A stretch of 38,184 nt of DNA from Verrucomicrobiota bacterium (lineage in GTDB: Bacteria; Verrucomicrobiota; Verrucomicrobiia; Limisphaerales; CAIMTB01). Below are positions 25,240 to 32,753 of this stretch, piece after piece. Within the stretch, counting starts at the first letter, position 1, and each line of letters starts with the position of its first letter. The stretch spans positions 1-38,184 of the forward strand of contig CAUJJW010000309.1 of the NCBI GenBank assembly GCA_963205105.1. Reading direction: 5' to 3'. The notes below the pieces were generated by a model, which had not been told where the DNA came from, made no database searches, and saw only the letters and a program-made list of their open reading frames with translations. The position numbers were made by a program, and so were the translations under genes.

Positions 25240-26285
25240 AAGCGATTACGGTCGAACCCATGAAGTCGAACAGTGCGCTGTTCGAGGAGATCCCCGAGCC
25301 CGATGTGCGTGAAGGCTCCCTTTTGGTGGAGGCGGTGGCCGTCGGTGTTTGTGGCACCGACGTCGAGATCGTGGAAGGCAAGTACGGCTGGGCACCGGAG
25401 GGCGCGAAACGCCTAGTCTTGGGGCACGAGTCGTTGGGGCGCGTGATTGACCCAGGTTATAGCAAGGCTTTTAAGAAGGGCGACCTCGTTGCAGGGATCG
25501 TCCGGCGTCCGGATTCGGTTCCTTGTCCTGCGTGCGCGGTGGGTGAATGGGACATGTGTCGAAACGGCCAGTACACCGAGCGCGGCATCAAGCAGATCCA
25601 CGGTTTCATGTCGGAGCGGTGGCGCATCGAGCCTGAATACGCCATCAAGGTGGAACCCAGCTTGGGTTTGCTGGGGGTTCTTCTCGAGCCCACCACCGTG
25701 ATTGCCAAGGCTTTGGAGCAAGTTGTGTTCATCGGCCGGCGGGCCTTCTGGGAACCGCGAACTCTGCTGGTGACTGGTGCCGGTCCGATCGGGCTGCTGG
25801 CAGCCCTCGCCGCCAAGATGTTCGGGCTGGATGTGCATGTGCTTGACCGAATGGAATCCGGCAGCAAACCGGATCTGGTTCGCGCCCTGGGTGCGACGTA
25901 TCATTCGGGGCGCGTCCAAGACATCGGCGTGGTGCCCGATGCGATCATTGAGTGCACCGGGGTGGGGCAGGTGATTTCCGATTCGATTCAAGCGATCGGC
26001 TCGAGCGGGACCGTATGCCTCACCGGCGTCGGGCATGGGGGCGTGATCACCGCCGATGCGACCGCCAATATCGCTGCTGCCGCGGTCCTGAAGAACAACG
26101 TCATCGTTGGCAGCGTGAACGCCAATAAGCGGCACTGGTATAAGGCCGGAAATCTCCTGGCTCGCGCTGATCGGACATGGCTAACGCGTCTGATCACGCG
26201 GATCGAGAGGCCGGAGGATTTTACGAAGGCTCTTGCCCGCCAGGCTGACGATATCAAAGTCGTTATACAGTTCGCCCCAGTGTGA
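25236..26285 (+). CDS. Zinc-dependent glucose 1-dehydrogenase-like MDR enzyme
   Basis: A 349-residue medium-chain dehydrogenase. The catalytic zinc site starts at GVCGTDVEIVEGKYG (Cys 39 by count from the ATG, approximate) with LGHESLGRV; the structural zinc region is VPCPACAVGEWDMC. The nucleotide-binding motif is VTGAGPIGLLAALAAKMFG. The N-terminal EGKYGWAPEGAKRLVLGHE and the C-terminal LLARADRTWLTRLITRI are typical of archaeal/bacterial glucose dehydrogenases that form gluconolactone with NAD(P)+. Translation is coupled to the glucosidase gene. Other aldoses could be the substrate. Confidence 0.85.
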   Translation: MKAITVEPMKSNSALFEEIPEPDVREGSLLVEAVAVGVCGTDVEIVEGKYGWAPEGAKRLVLGHESLGRVIDPGYSKAFKKGDLVAGIVRRPDSVPCPACAVGEWDMCRNGQYTERGIKQIHGFMSERWRIEPEYAIKVEPSLGLLGVLLEPTTVIAKALEQVVFIGRRAFWEPRTLLVTGAGPIGLLAALAAKMFGLDVHVLDRMESGSKPDLVRALGATYHSGRVQDIGVVPDAIIECTGVGQVISDSIQAIGSSGTVCLTGVGHGGVITADATANIAAAAVLKNNVIVGSVNANKRHWYKAGNLLARADRTWLTRLITRIERPEDFTKALARQADDIKVVIQFAPV

Positions 26286-26318
26286 CTTTTCCACTGAAAT
26301 GAAAACGATTCAGAACTT

Positions 26319-26336
26319 GCACTCAACATTGAGTGC
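26319..26336. promoter_or_regulatory. Perfect inverted repeat GCACTCAA-CA-TTGAGTGC
   Basis: Two complementary 8-base arms with a two-base centre lie in the 124-base gap between the dehydrogenase and the lipoprotein gene. There is no T-run after it, and the short spacer fits a dimeric repressor site better than an RNA hairpin. It lies about 75 bases before the next ATG. Confidence 0.4.
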
Positions 26337-26409
26337 GATTCTCATGTTAATGCCGAGCTTACGTTGGTAAGAACATAACAAACCTACGCACACAGAATAA
26401 ATAGACTGT

Positions 26410-26997
26410 ATGAAACTTAATAGACCCATTGTCGGACTCCTTGTTGGTATTTTGACCATCACCCTTCCGGCTCTGCTCACGGGGTGCGCAGGAACGGCCC
26501 GCACGCCCAAGAAGGCGGGTTTTCTCTCGTCGTATCATCACTTGGAGAAGGTGGATGAGACCACCTCGCGGTCCATCACGCCCAGCCGACTCGCCCTGTA
26601 TAAAAAGTTCCAAATCACGGCGGCAAATTGCCTTGTCACTGAATATGACGGCAAGCCGCTCCCCGCCGAGGCGCAGCGCAAGGTGGCGGAGTATTTGCGG
26701 GAGTCGGTGGCCAAAGCGTTGGCGGATCGGTATCCCATCGTCTCTTCGCCCGGCGCTGAAGTCGGTGAGATCCGGGTGGCCATCACCCAGGCGTACAAGA
26801 CCGGGAACCAGCTGGGTCTGACCGTCGAAGGTGAGATCATGGATTCCTATTCCGCCTATCAAGCGGCTGCGGTGATGCGCACCGAATTGGGCAAAGCTTA
26901 CGTTGGCGACTGGTGGGACGGGCCGAGCGCGAAGGAGATCATCGACGCGTGGGCCGGACGGTTGCGCCAAGCCATCGACGGCGTGCAGTCGCGTTGA
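26410..26997 (+). CDS. DUF3313-like outer-membrane-type lipoprotein
   Basis: A 195-residue lipoprotein. Its signal is PIVGLLVGILTITLPALLTG with lipobox LLTGC, so Cys 26 should be lipidated. The mature part has KAGFLSSYHHLEKVD and the later YVGDWWDGPSAKEIIDAWAG, both typical of DUF3313, a family of putative cell-envelope lipoproteins. Function is unknown. It appears to start a new transcription unit after the inverted repeat and runs into the FadL-type gene 26 bases later. Confidence 0.7.
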   Translation: MKLNRPIVGLLVGILTITLPALLTGCAGTARTPKKAGFLSSYHHLEKVDETTSRSITPSRLALYKKFQITAANCLVTEYDGKPLPAEAQRKVAEYLRESVAKALADRYPIVSSPGAEVGEIRVAITQAYKTGNQLGLTVEGEIMDSYSAYQAAAVMRTELGKAYVGDWWDGPSAKEIIDAWAGRLRQAIDGVQSR

Positions 26998-27023
26998 CCC
27001 CGGCGCATCTGCTCCAAACCATC

Positions 27024-28289
27024 ATGAAACGATTGTCTCATTATGCCAGGTTGAGCGGCGTTATTGCCGGCTCAACCTGGGCTTCCTTGGCGACTCATGC
27101 AGCGGGTATTGCGCTGTACGAGATTGCCACCCCTGATCTGGGGCTTGCTTCGGCAGGTTATGCTGCTCGAGCTCAGGACGCCTCCACGGTTTTCAGCAAT
27201 CCGGCGGGCATGAGCCTGCTGGAGGGGTCTCAGTTCCTGGGCGGCGCCCAAGTGCTCTTTGGGAGCCTTGAGTTCTCAACGGATTCCGACACCAGTCGCG
27301 TACTCGGGGGCGGAGATGGGGGAAACGCCCTTGGTCCCATCCCGGCGGCCAGCTTGTTTCTGACGCACCCCTTGTCTGAAAAGTTTACCGTGGGGTTCGG
27401 CATGTTTTCCTATTTTGGTTTGGCGGAAGAGTACGACGAGGGGTGGGTCGGTCGATACTACGCGCAGAAGAATGTGCTGCTCGGCATGACCCTGATGCCG
27501 GCGGTGAGTTACCAGGCTACGGATTGGCTTTCGATTGGCGCGGGATTGAACGCCATGTACGGCTACCTCGATACGGAGGTCGCCATTCGCACGGGTGCAC
27601 CAGGGGATGGACGTATGGAGATCGGCGACGAGACCTGGGGTTTTGGAGCCAATGTGGGTGTCCTCATGGAGTTGTCCGAAGAAACCCGAGTGGGTGTCAC
27701 CTACTTGTCCTCGGTAAACCTGGACTTTGAGGATCGTCCGGCTTTCAGCAATCTGGGCCCATTGGGCAACTCCCTGCTGACCAACCCGCCCCAGTTGGAT
27801 CTCGGCATGACTGTCCCGCAATCGGTCATGCTGAGCGGTTACCATGAACTCAACCCGCGATGGGCTCTCTTGGCGAACGTGGGATGGCAGAACTGGCATG
27901 AATTCGGGAAGGTGGACGTGGGTGTGGACTCTGCCGATCCGCAGAGTCTCACCAAGTCTCTTGGGTACGACGACACCTGGCACGGAGCGATTGGCGCGCA
28001 GTATCAAGCGACTGATTCTTGGCTGCTCTCGGGGGGATTCGCCTATGACACCTCAGCCGTGAACGACGAGAACCGCACGGCGGCCTTGCCCATGGGCGAG
28101 GCCTATCGCGTGGGGGTGGGAGCGCAGTGGCGCTTGAAAGAGTGCCTTCAACTTGGATTCGCCTATGAATTCATGTGGATGGGCGACATGCCTGTGACCC
28201 AGGATTCAGCGTATCGGGGCCGTCTCTCGGGAGGTTTTGAGGACAGCTGGATCAACTTCTTCAATTGCAGCCTTGCGTGGATTTTCTGA
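27024..28289 (+). CDS. FadL/OmpP1/TodX-type outer-membrane transporter
   Basis: A 421-residue beta-barrel. After a signal peptide ending in ATHAA the mature protein begins GIALYEIATPDLGLASAGYAARAQDASTVFSNPAGMSLL (in two stretches), the family's conserved hatch region with the NPAGM motif. It ends in WINFFNCSLAWIF with a terminal Phe, as expected of a barrel inserted by BamA. FadL/TodX proteins let hydrophobic compounds such as long-chain fatty acids or aromatic hydrocarbons through the outer membrane. Substrate is unknown here. Confidence 0.88.
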   Translation: MKRLSHYARLSGVIAGSTWASLATHAAGIALYEIATPDLGLASAGYAARAQDASTVFSNPAGMSLLEGSQFLGGAQVLFGSLEFSTDSDTSRVLGGGDGGNALGPIPAASLFLTHPLSEKFTVGFGMFSYFGLAEEYDEGWVGRYYAQKNVLLGMTLMPAVSYQATDWLSIGAGLNAMYGYLDTEVAIRTGAPGDGRMEIGDETWGFGANVGVLMELSEETRVGVTYLSSVNLDFEDRPAFSNLGPLGNSLLTNPPQLDLGMTVPQSVMLSGYHELNPRWALLANVGWQNWHEFGKVDVGVDSADPQSLTKSLGYDDTWHGAIGAQYQATDSWLLSGGFAYDTSAVNDENRTAALPMGEAYRVGVGAQWRLKECLQLGFAYEFMWMGDMPVTQDSAYRGRLSGGFEDSWINFFNCSLAWIF

Positions 28290-28359
28290 AAGAGATGAGC
28301 ACCACCTTCGCCGCCGACGGTCCTCCAGCGAGGATTGATGGACATCGGAGGAGGACGGA

Positions 28360-30288
28360 ATGAATTCAGGCTTCTGCAAGCTGTGTTCTGAGGACTCGGC
28401 GGAGCGGAGGCGTCTACCAACCATGGCGCGGCTGAGTAGGGCCCTGGGCCTCGGTGGGTGTGCCTCACCCATCGGAGCCGATTTCGTCACCTCACGCCGT
28501 GCCCACGAGCAGACGGAAGCCAACGTCCTCCGCTCGGGGGCGCTCAGCGCGACCACCCTTGCATTCATCCATCGGTACGACCTGCGGACTCAGGCGAAAC
28601 AGGAGCCGGTCGAGGCCGTGAGGATACTCCACAGACAAGTGATGGAGACTCGGGAGCGCGATCTGTTGTTCGCCCTGGCGGAGTTGAGCTATTTCGCTGG
28701 CGACCAGGCTCGCCGCGTCTCCAAACACCGGGAACCGGTCGATGAGCGAGACTTCTACCTAGGTTGCGCCCTTTATGCCTGGCTCTTTCTGTTTGGCGAC
28801 TCAACTGATCCGCGGCCCGGTCCTTTTGACCGCCGATTCCGAACCGCCTGCGATCTCTACAACCTGGGCCTTGGGCAGGCGCTGATGGAAGGGAAGGGAA
28901 CCAACGGCGTGGTTCGCCTCGAGGGAGGAAAGCGCGCTCTCCCGGTCGGATCCCTCGCCATGCGATTCGATTCACCCGGGGATTCGATCAGCCCCGCGGA
29001 CTTCGATGTCATGCTGCTCGCGGACCGGTTCTTGGTGAGAGGCTTGAGCCGGCGCAATCGGGAGTCGGGTCTGGGAGTGCCCTTGGTGGGCGTTCGACCC
29101 TTCGACCCTGGACTGATGCTTCGCCGTTGCGCCCCTGCGACTGCGTTGCTGCGGCTTCCGTTGACACTGGAAGCGTTTGGATCCGGGGAGTGTGACGGGA
29201 AGCTGGAGCTCTACTCCGCGTTCGAAGATGAGGTGGTGAACGTGGGTTCCTGGCCGGTTCCGTTGGAAAGGGATCTGACAGTCCACATGGCGTACCTGTT
29301 GAACCAACGGACCGCCTGGGGCCTGGGCAAGATGCACTTCCGCGACCCGGCTGGCGGGGCAGTGAATCGGCTGATTCCTTTTGACGCATTCCGCCGCGGG
29401 CGGATCCCGCTGGTGCTGGTTCATGGCACCTTTTCCAGCCCTGTTGGTTGGGCCGAGTTTGTGAATTCTCTGATCGCGGATCCAATGGTGCGCCGGCGGT
29501 ATCAGATCTGGAGTTTCATGTATGGCAGCGGGAATCCCCTGCTGGTTTCGGCGGCGCAACTGCGCGAGTCGCTTGCTGCTGCCGTTCAAGAGATCGATCC
29601 CGCAGGCGACGATCCCGCCCTGCAGCAGATGGTTGTGGTGGGCCACAGCCAGGGGGGCCTGCTTACCAAGCTCACAGCTACGAACTCCGATGAGCTGCTT
29701 TGGCAGATACTGCATGAAGAGTATCTGAGCGGGCGCGTCGTGGACCCAGCTCAACATTCAGAGTTGAGGCGGCTTTCGATCCTCGAGCCGCTGCCGTTTG
29801 TCCGACGGGTCGTGTTTATCGGAACGCCCCATCGGGGTAGTTATCTAGCAAAAAGTTTTGCGCGGAGGTTTGCCACGCGGATGGTTTCGTTGCCGGCCAA
29901 TATCCTTTCACTGGGAAGGAGGTCGGTGCCGTCGGAGCAGGGCTCCGGACCGGATTCGTTCCTGGGGGGCAGGGTGCCCACGAGCCTGGACGGCATGTCG
30001 CCGAAAAACCCGTTGTTGCTGAGGCTTGCTGATATCCCCGTCTCCAGCCATGTCCTGTCGCATTCCATCATTTCGGTCAAGGGTGACGGTGACTTTCGAG
30101 AAGGCCGCGACGGAGTAGTCGAGTACGAGAGTGCACACGTGCCCTATGTCGAGTCTGAGTTGGTGGTCCGCGGTCCTCATTCATGCCAGGCCATGCCGGC
30201 CACCATCGAGGAAGTGCGCCGCATCCTGCACCAGCATCTCGACTCATGGGATTCCCCCATTGGCCCGCCGGACAACAGGCTTCCTTGA
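28360..30288 (+). CDS. Lipase-like alpha/beta hydrolase, putative lipoprotein
   Basis: A 642-residue protein with very strong GGAGGA upstream of the ATG. Its middle and C-terminal half is an alpha/beta hydrolase: oxyanion region IPLVLVHGTFSSPVGWAEF, nucleophile elbow VVGHSQGGLLTKL, and VVFIGTPHRGSYLAKSFA. It belongs to a family whose members normally begin as lipoproteins with 'GCASPIG'; here the same GGCASPIGADF occurs near residue 33 but is preceded by almost no hydrophobic stretch, so the export signal looks short or damaged. A start at ATG 28423 would bring the Cys to residue 13. Esterase activity at the envelope is likely. Confidence 0.8.
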   Translation: MNSGFCKLCSEDSAERRRLPTMARLSRALGLGGCASPIGADFVTSRRAHEQTEANVLRSGALSATTLAFIHRYDLRTQAKQEPVEAVRILHRQVMETRERDLLFALAELSYFAGDQARRVSKHREPVDERDFYLGCALYAWLFLFGDSTDPRPGPFDRRFRTACDLYNLGLGQALMEGKGTNGVVRLEGGKRALPVGSLAMRFDSPGDSISPADFDVMLLADRFLVRGLSRRNRESGLGVPLVGVRPFDPGLMLRRCAPATALLRLPLTLEAFGSGECDGKLELYSAFEDEVVNVGSWPVPLERDLTVHMAYLLNQRTAWGLGKMHFRDPAGGAVNRLIPFDAFRRGRIPLVLVHGTFSSPVGWAEFVNSLIADPMVRRRYQIWSFMYGSGNPLLVSAAQLRESLAAAVQEIDPAGDDPALQQMVVVGHSQGGLLTKLTATNSDELLWQILHEEYLSGRVVDPAQHSELRRLSILEPLPFVRRVVFIGTPHRGSYLAKSFARRFATRMVSLPANILSLGRRSVPSEQGSGPDSFLGGRVPTSLDGMSPKNPLLLRLADIPVSSHVLSHSIISVKGDGDFREGRDGVVEYESAHVPYVESELVVRGPHSCQAMPATIEEVRRILHQHLDSWDSPIGPPDNRLP

Positions 30289-30322
30289 ACTGCCGAACTG
30301 CATCACCAACTGAAATCATGCC

Positions 30323-31030
30323 ATGAAAACAATATTCATCGTCACGACGTACCTCGTGCTGACGCTGCTCCTAGGTGCTTTGCCATGGGCTCTCGTCCCG
30401 TCCGCCAAGGCGGGACTGTTTGGGCCGAAGGGTGATAGTGTTCAAAGCAAGCAGGCTAACGTGCGGAAGCAGCGCGACCAGATGCTGGCCGAATTGTACA
30501 GCGCCCAACCGGCGATGAGGGATCGGTTGATGAAAGCTGCCGGGTACGCGACCTTCAATCAGAAGGATATCAATCTGTTTCTGCTCGCCTCGGGCAACGG
30601 GTACGGCGTCGTGGTGAACACCCGCAGCGGCGAGGAAACGTTCATGCGCATGGCGTCCTTGGGAGGTGGCGTGGGAATGGGAGTCAAGGACGTCCGGGTG
30701 ATTTTCGTCTTCAACGACGAAAAGACCCTGAAGCAATTCGTGGTATCGGGCTGGCAATTCGGCGGCAAGGCTGACGCGTCGGCCAAGTACAAGGATCAGG
30801 GCGCATCGGCGGAACAGAACGTGAAAGCCAATGTGGACTTCAAGGATGGCACGGTCGCGGCCGCTAGTTCCACGGACGCCCGCGCGGCCGCCGGGAAGAC
30901 GGACGAGGCCACCGCGACGCTGGCCACCGGAGGAGCCATGGAGATCTACCAATTCACCGAAAGCGGCGTGTCGCTTCAGGCCACAGTGGCCGGCACGAAA
31001 TACTGGAAGGACTCGGAGCTGAACCCATGA
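30323..31030 (+). CDS. YSC84/SYLF-domain lipid-binding protein
   Basis: A 235-residue exported protein: signal peptide ending WALVPSAKA, then a short helix, then AAGYATFNQKDINLFLLASG and GYGVVVNTRSGEETFMRMA, followed by GGGVGMGVKDVRVIFVFNDE, the characteristic SYLF (YSC84) blocks. Eukaryotic members bind phosphoinositides; bacterial ones are thought to be periplasmic lipid-binding proteins. It lies 34 bases after the hydrolase gene and probably belongs to the same envelope operon. Confidence 0.8.
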   Translation: MKTIFIVTTYLVLTLLLGALPWALVPSAKAGLFGPKGDSVQSKQANVRKQRDQMLAELYSAQPAMRDRLMKAAGYATFNQKDINLFLLASGNGYGVVVNTRSGEETFMRMASLGGGVGMGVKDVRVIFVFNDEKTLKQFVVSGWQFGGKADASAKYKDQGASAEQNVKANVDFKDGTVAAASSTDARAAAGKTDEATATLATGGAMEIYQFTESGVSLQATVAGTKYWKDSELNP

Positions 31031-31079
31031 CTTGCGGACAGCTACACCATCAACTGACATTCGACACCCTGGAAGTCCC

Positions 31080-31604
31080 ATGAAAACCCTTACATCATCC
31101 CTCATCGCCCTTCTGTTTGCCGTGTTCGGCTTCGGCTGCCCGACCGCGGTGGCGCAGCGGCAACCCTCCGATGCCGACGAAATCCGAGCCTTTATCGAGC
31201 TGCTCCGCTCCGATGTCAACGCAACCAAGATAAGTACCATCAACGAGGTCATGAAGCTTACCGGCCCGGAGGCGGAGAAGTTCTGGCCCATCTACCGCAA
31301 GTACGAGCAGGAACTGGCAGGCGTTGGGGACCGTAAACTGGCCCTGATCCGTGAATTCGCGGCGTTGCACGTGGGCGGCACCCTTGAGCCACAGAAGGCG
31401 ACGGGGCTCGCGGAGGGCTGGCTGAGGAACACACAGGAGCGCCTTAATCTCTGGCGGAAGTACCACAAGAAGATCAGCAAGGGCGTATCACCGATCCGCG
31501 CCGCGCAGTTCCTTCAGGTTGAGCATCAGATGGCGCTGTTCATTGACTTGAGTATCGCCTCGGAGATGCCGGCCGTGGGTGTGACGCGGTCCGGGCAGCG
31601 CTGA
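31080..31604 (+). CDS. Small exported protein of unknown function
   Basis: A 174-residue protein started at ATG 31080, which places the signal peptide LIALLFAVFGFGCPTAVA at the N-terminus; a start at 31032 adds 16 residues without function. The mature part is mainly helical: ATKISTINEVMKLTGPEAEK, FWPIYRKYEQELAGVGDRK. This recalls periplasmic Spy/CpxP-like or heavy-metal-sensor-like proteins with 'FWPIYRKYE', but I cannot name the family. It follows the YSC84 gene by 49 bases, and related pairs may work together in the envelope. Confidence 0.6.
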   Translation: MKTLTSSLIALLFAVFGFGCPTAVAQRQPSDADEIRAFIELLRSDVNATKISTINEVMKLTGPEAEKFWPIYRKYEQELAGVGDRKLALIREFAALHVGGTLEPQKATGLAEGWLRNTQERLNLWRKYHKKISKGVSPIRAAQFLQVEHQMALFIDLSIASEMPAVGVTRSGQR

Positions 31605-31622
31605 TCGTCGACCGAAGAACCC

Positions 31623-32312
31623 ATGAAAACCTTCGCCCTTGGGCAGTGGAGGCCGCTCCAGGCCCGCACCGTTCGATCCCGGTTCTGGTGTGTCCTGGTG
31701 TTGGCAGCAACAGCGTATGTCTCTGCGGCACAATCGCCGGCGGCCGCGCCATCCGCGCGCGCGAAGGGACGAGGTTTTGAACCGACGAATTGGCAGGAAC
31801 GAACTGTCCACCATCCAGGTGATCCGAGTGTACGTGGAAGCCCTGCGCAAATACGCGTCGAAGGACCGTGACGGTGACGAGGTGCTGGAGTACGCCCAGC
31901 GCTTCATGAGTTCATCCGGCACGAGGGACGGGCTTCAGTGCCCGTCGGATGTCGATGACGAGATCAGCCCGCTCGGGCCCTTGGTGGCCACGTCCAGGGA
32001 CAGGGCTACGCGCCCAGATCCAACGAGCCAGGAATCGCCCCGGAGCCGTTCCAAGGGTATTTCTACAGAATCCTCACGCGCCAGGCTGCGTCCGCGCCCG
32101 GTGGCAAGTACAACTACGTCATCAACGGGAACATGGTCGGCGGCTTCGCTCTTGTCGCCTGGCCCGCCGAGTATGGCGAGAGCGGCATTATGACCTTTGT
32201 CGTGAATCAGCTGGGCCGGGTGTATCAGAAGGATCTAGGCCCGGACACGGCGAAGGCCCCTAGCGGACTGAAAGCGTACGACCCTGGGGATAGTTTCTGG
32301 CACGCTTCCTGA
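31623..32312 (+). pseudogene. DUF2950 gene with two frameshifts
   Basis: The signal-peptide part (CVLVLAATAYVSAAQSPAAA) is in one frame. The next conserved block, ELSTIQVIRVYVEALRKYAS to LGPLVA, is in the +1 frame. The last block (GYFYRILTRQAA, GGKYNYVINGNMVGGFALVA, TFVVNQLGRVYQKDLGPDTA) returns to the first frame and ends at TGA 32312. All three together reconstruct a full DUF2950 protein, so the breaks, near 31770-31800 and 31985-32005, are two compensating indels. They could be true decay or assembly errors. The family is of unknown function and is often next to YSC84-like or similar envelope genes. Confidence 0.75.
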
Positions 32313-32384
32313 TTTTCCCTGGTTTTTGGGCGCGCTGGGGCGCACCGGGGTGCACTCGGGCGCGTTTCCAAATTTTTCCAAATA

Positions 32385-32396
32385 TTTGGCGCCAAA
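32385..32396. repeat. Palindrome TTTGGCGCCAAA inside a gene-free stretch
   Basis: The 441 bases from 32313 to 32753 hold no intact gene. This 12-base perfect palindrome lies in an A/T-rich patch (CCAAATTTTTCCAAATATTTGG) just after a G/C-rich stretch with repeated GGGCGC units at about 32328-32364. The combination could mark a binding site or the edge of a lost mobile element. Confidence 0.35.
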
Positions 32397-32415
32397 AGGC
32401 CCGCCAATCATGGGT

Positions 32416-32619
32416 TCATCTCGAACGGATTCCTGAAGGGATGAGGTTCAATTTTGCGCGCAACCGAGCCACGGCCGTCGATGCGATTCCCATGCCCTTA
32501 CAAGTCCAGTCCTTGCATGGGATGTACAGCCCGCGCCGATAATCCAAGGTTTCCGTCGCGCTCTCCGTGACGCACCAGCGCGATTGGCCACACCCTTTTC
32601 GGACTGGCGCATACCCTTG
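32416..32619 (-). pseudogene. Cys-rich gene remnant (zinc-ribbon-like, unknown family)
   Basis: Read on the minus strand between two stop codons, this gives 67 residues with no plausible start: PVRKGCGQSRWCVTES, then ETLDYRRGLYIPCKDWTCKG, then ARLRAKLNLIPSG. The spaced C-x5-C and C-x4-C pairs and the basic end resemble the N-terminal zinc-ribbon of replication initiators or other nucleic-acid-binding proteins of mobile elements. No known family is certain. It lacks both ends and is probably a fragment. Confidence 0.3.
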
Positions 32620-32753
32620 CTATCGCGACAGGCTATCTCGGCAGCTTTCTGCGGTGCCGGCCTCTAGATCGCCCCCAGAACTTCAGGGCTAAAGACGGGA
32701 TCCGCCACCGCTAATATAAAGCGGAGGCGCAACTGCCACGAGAAACACGGATC

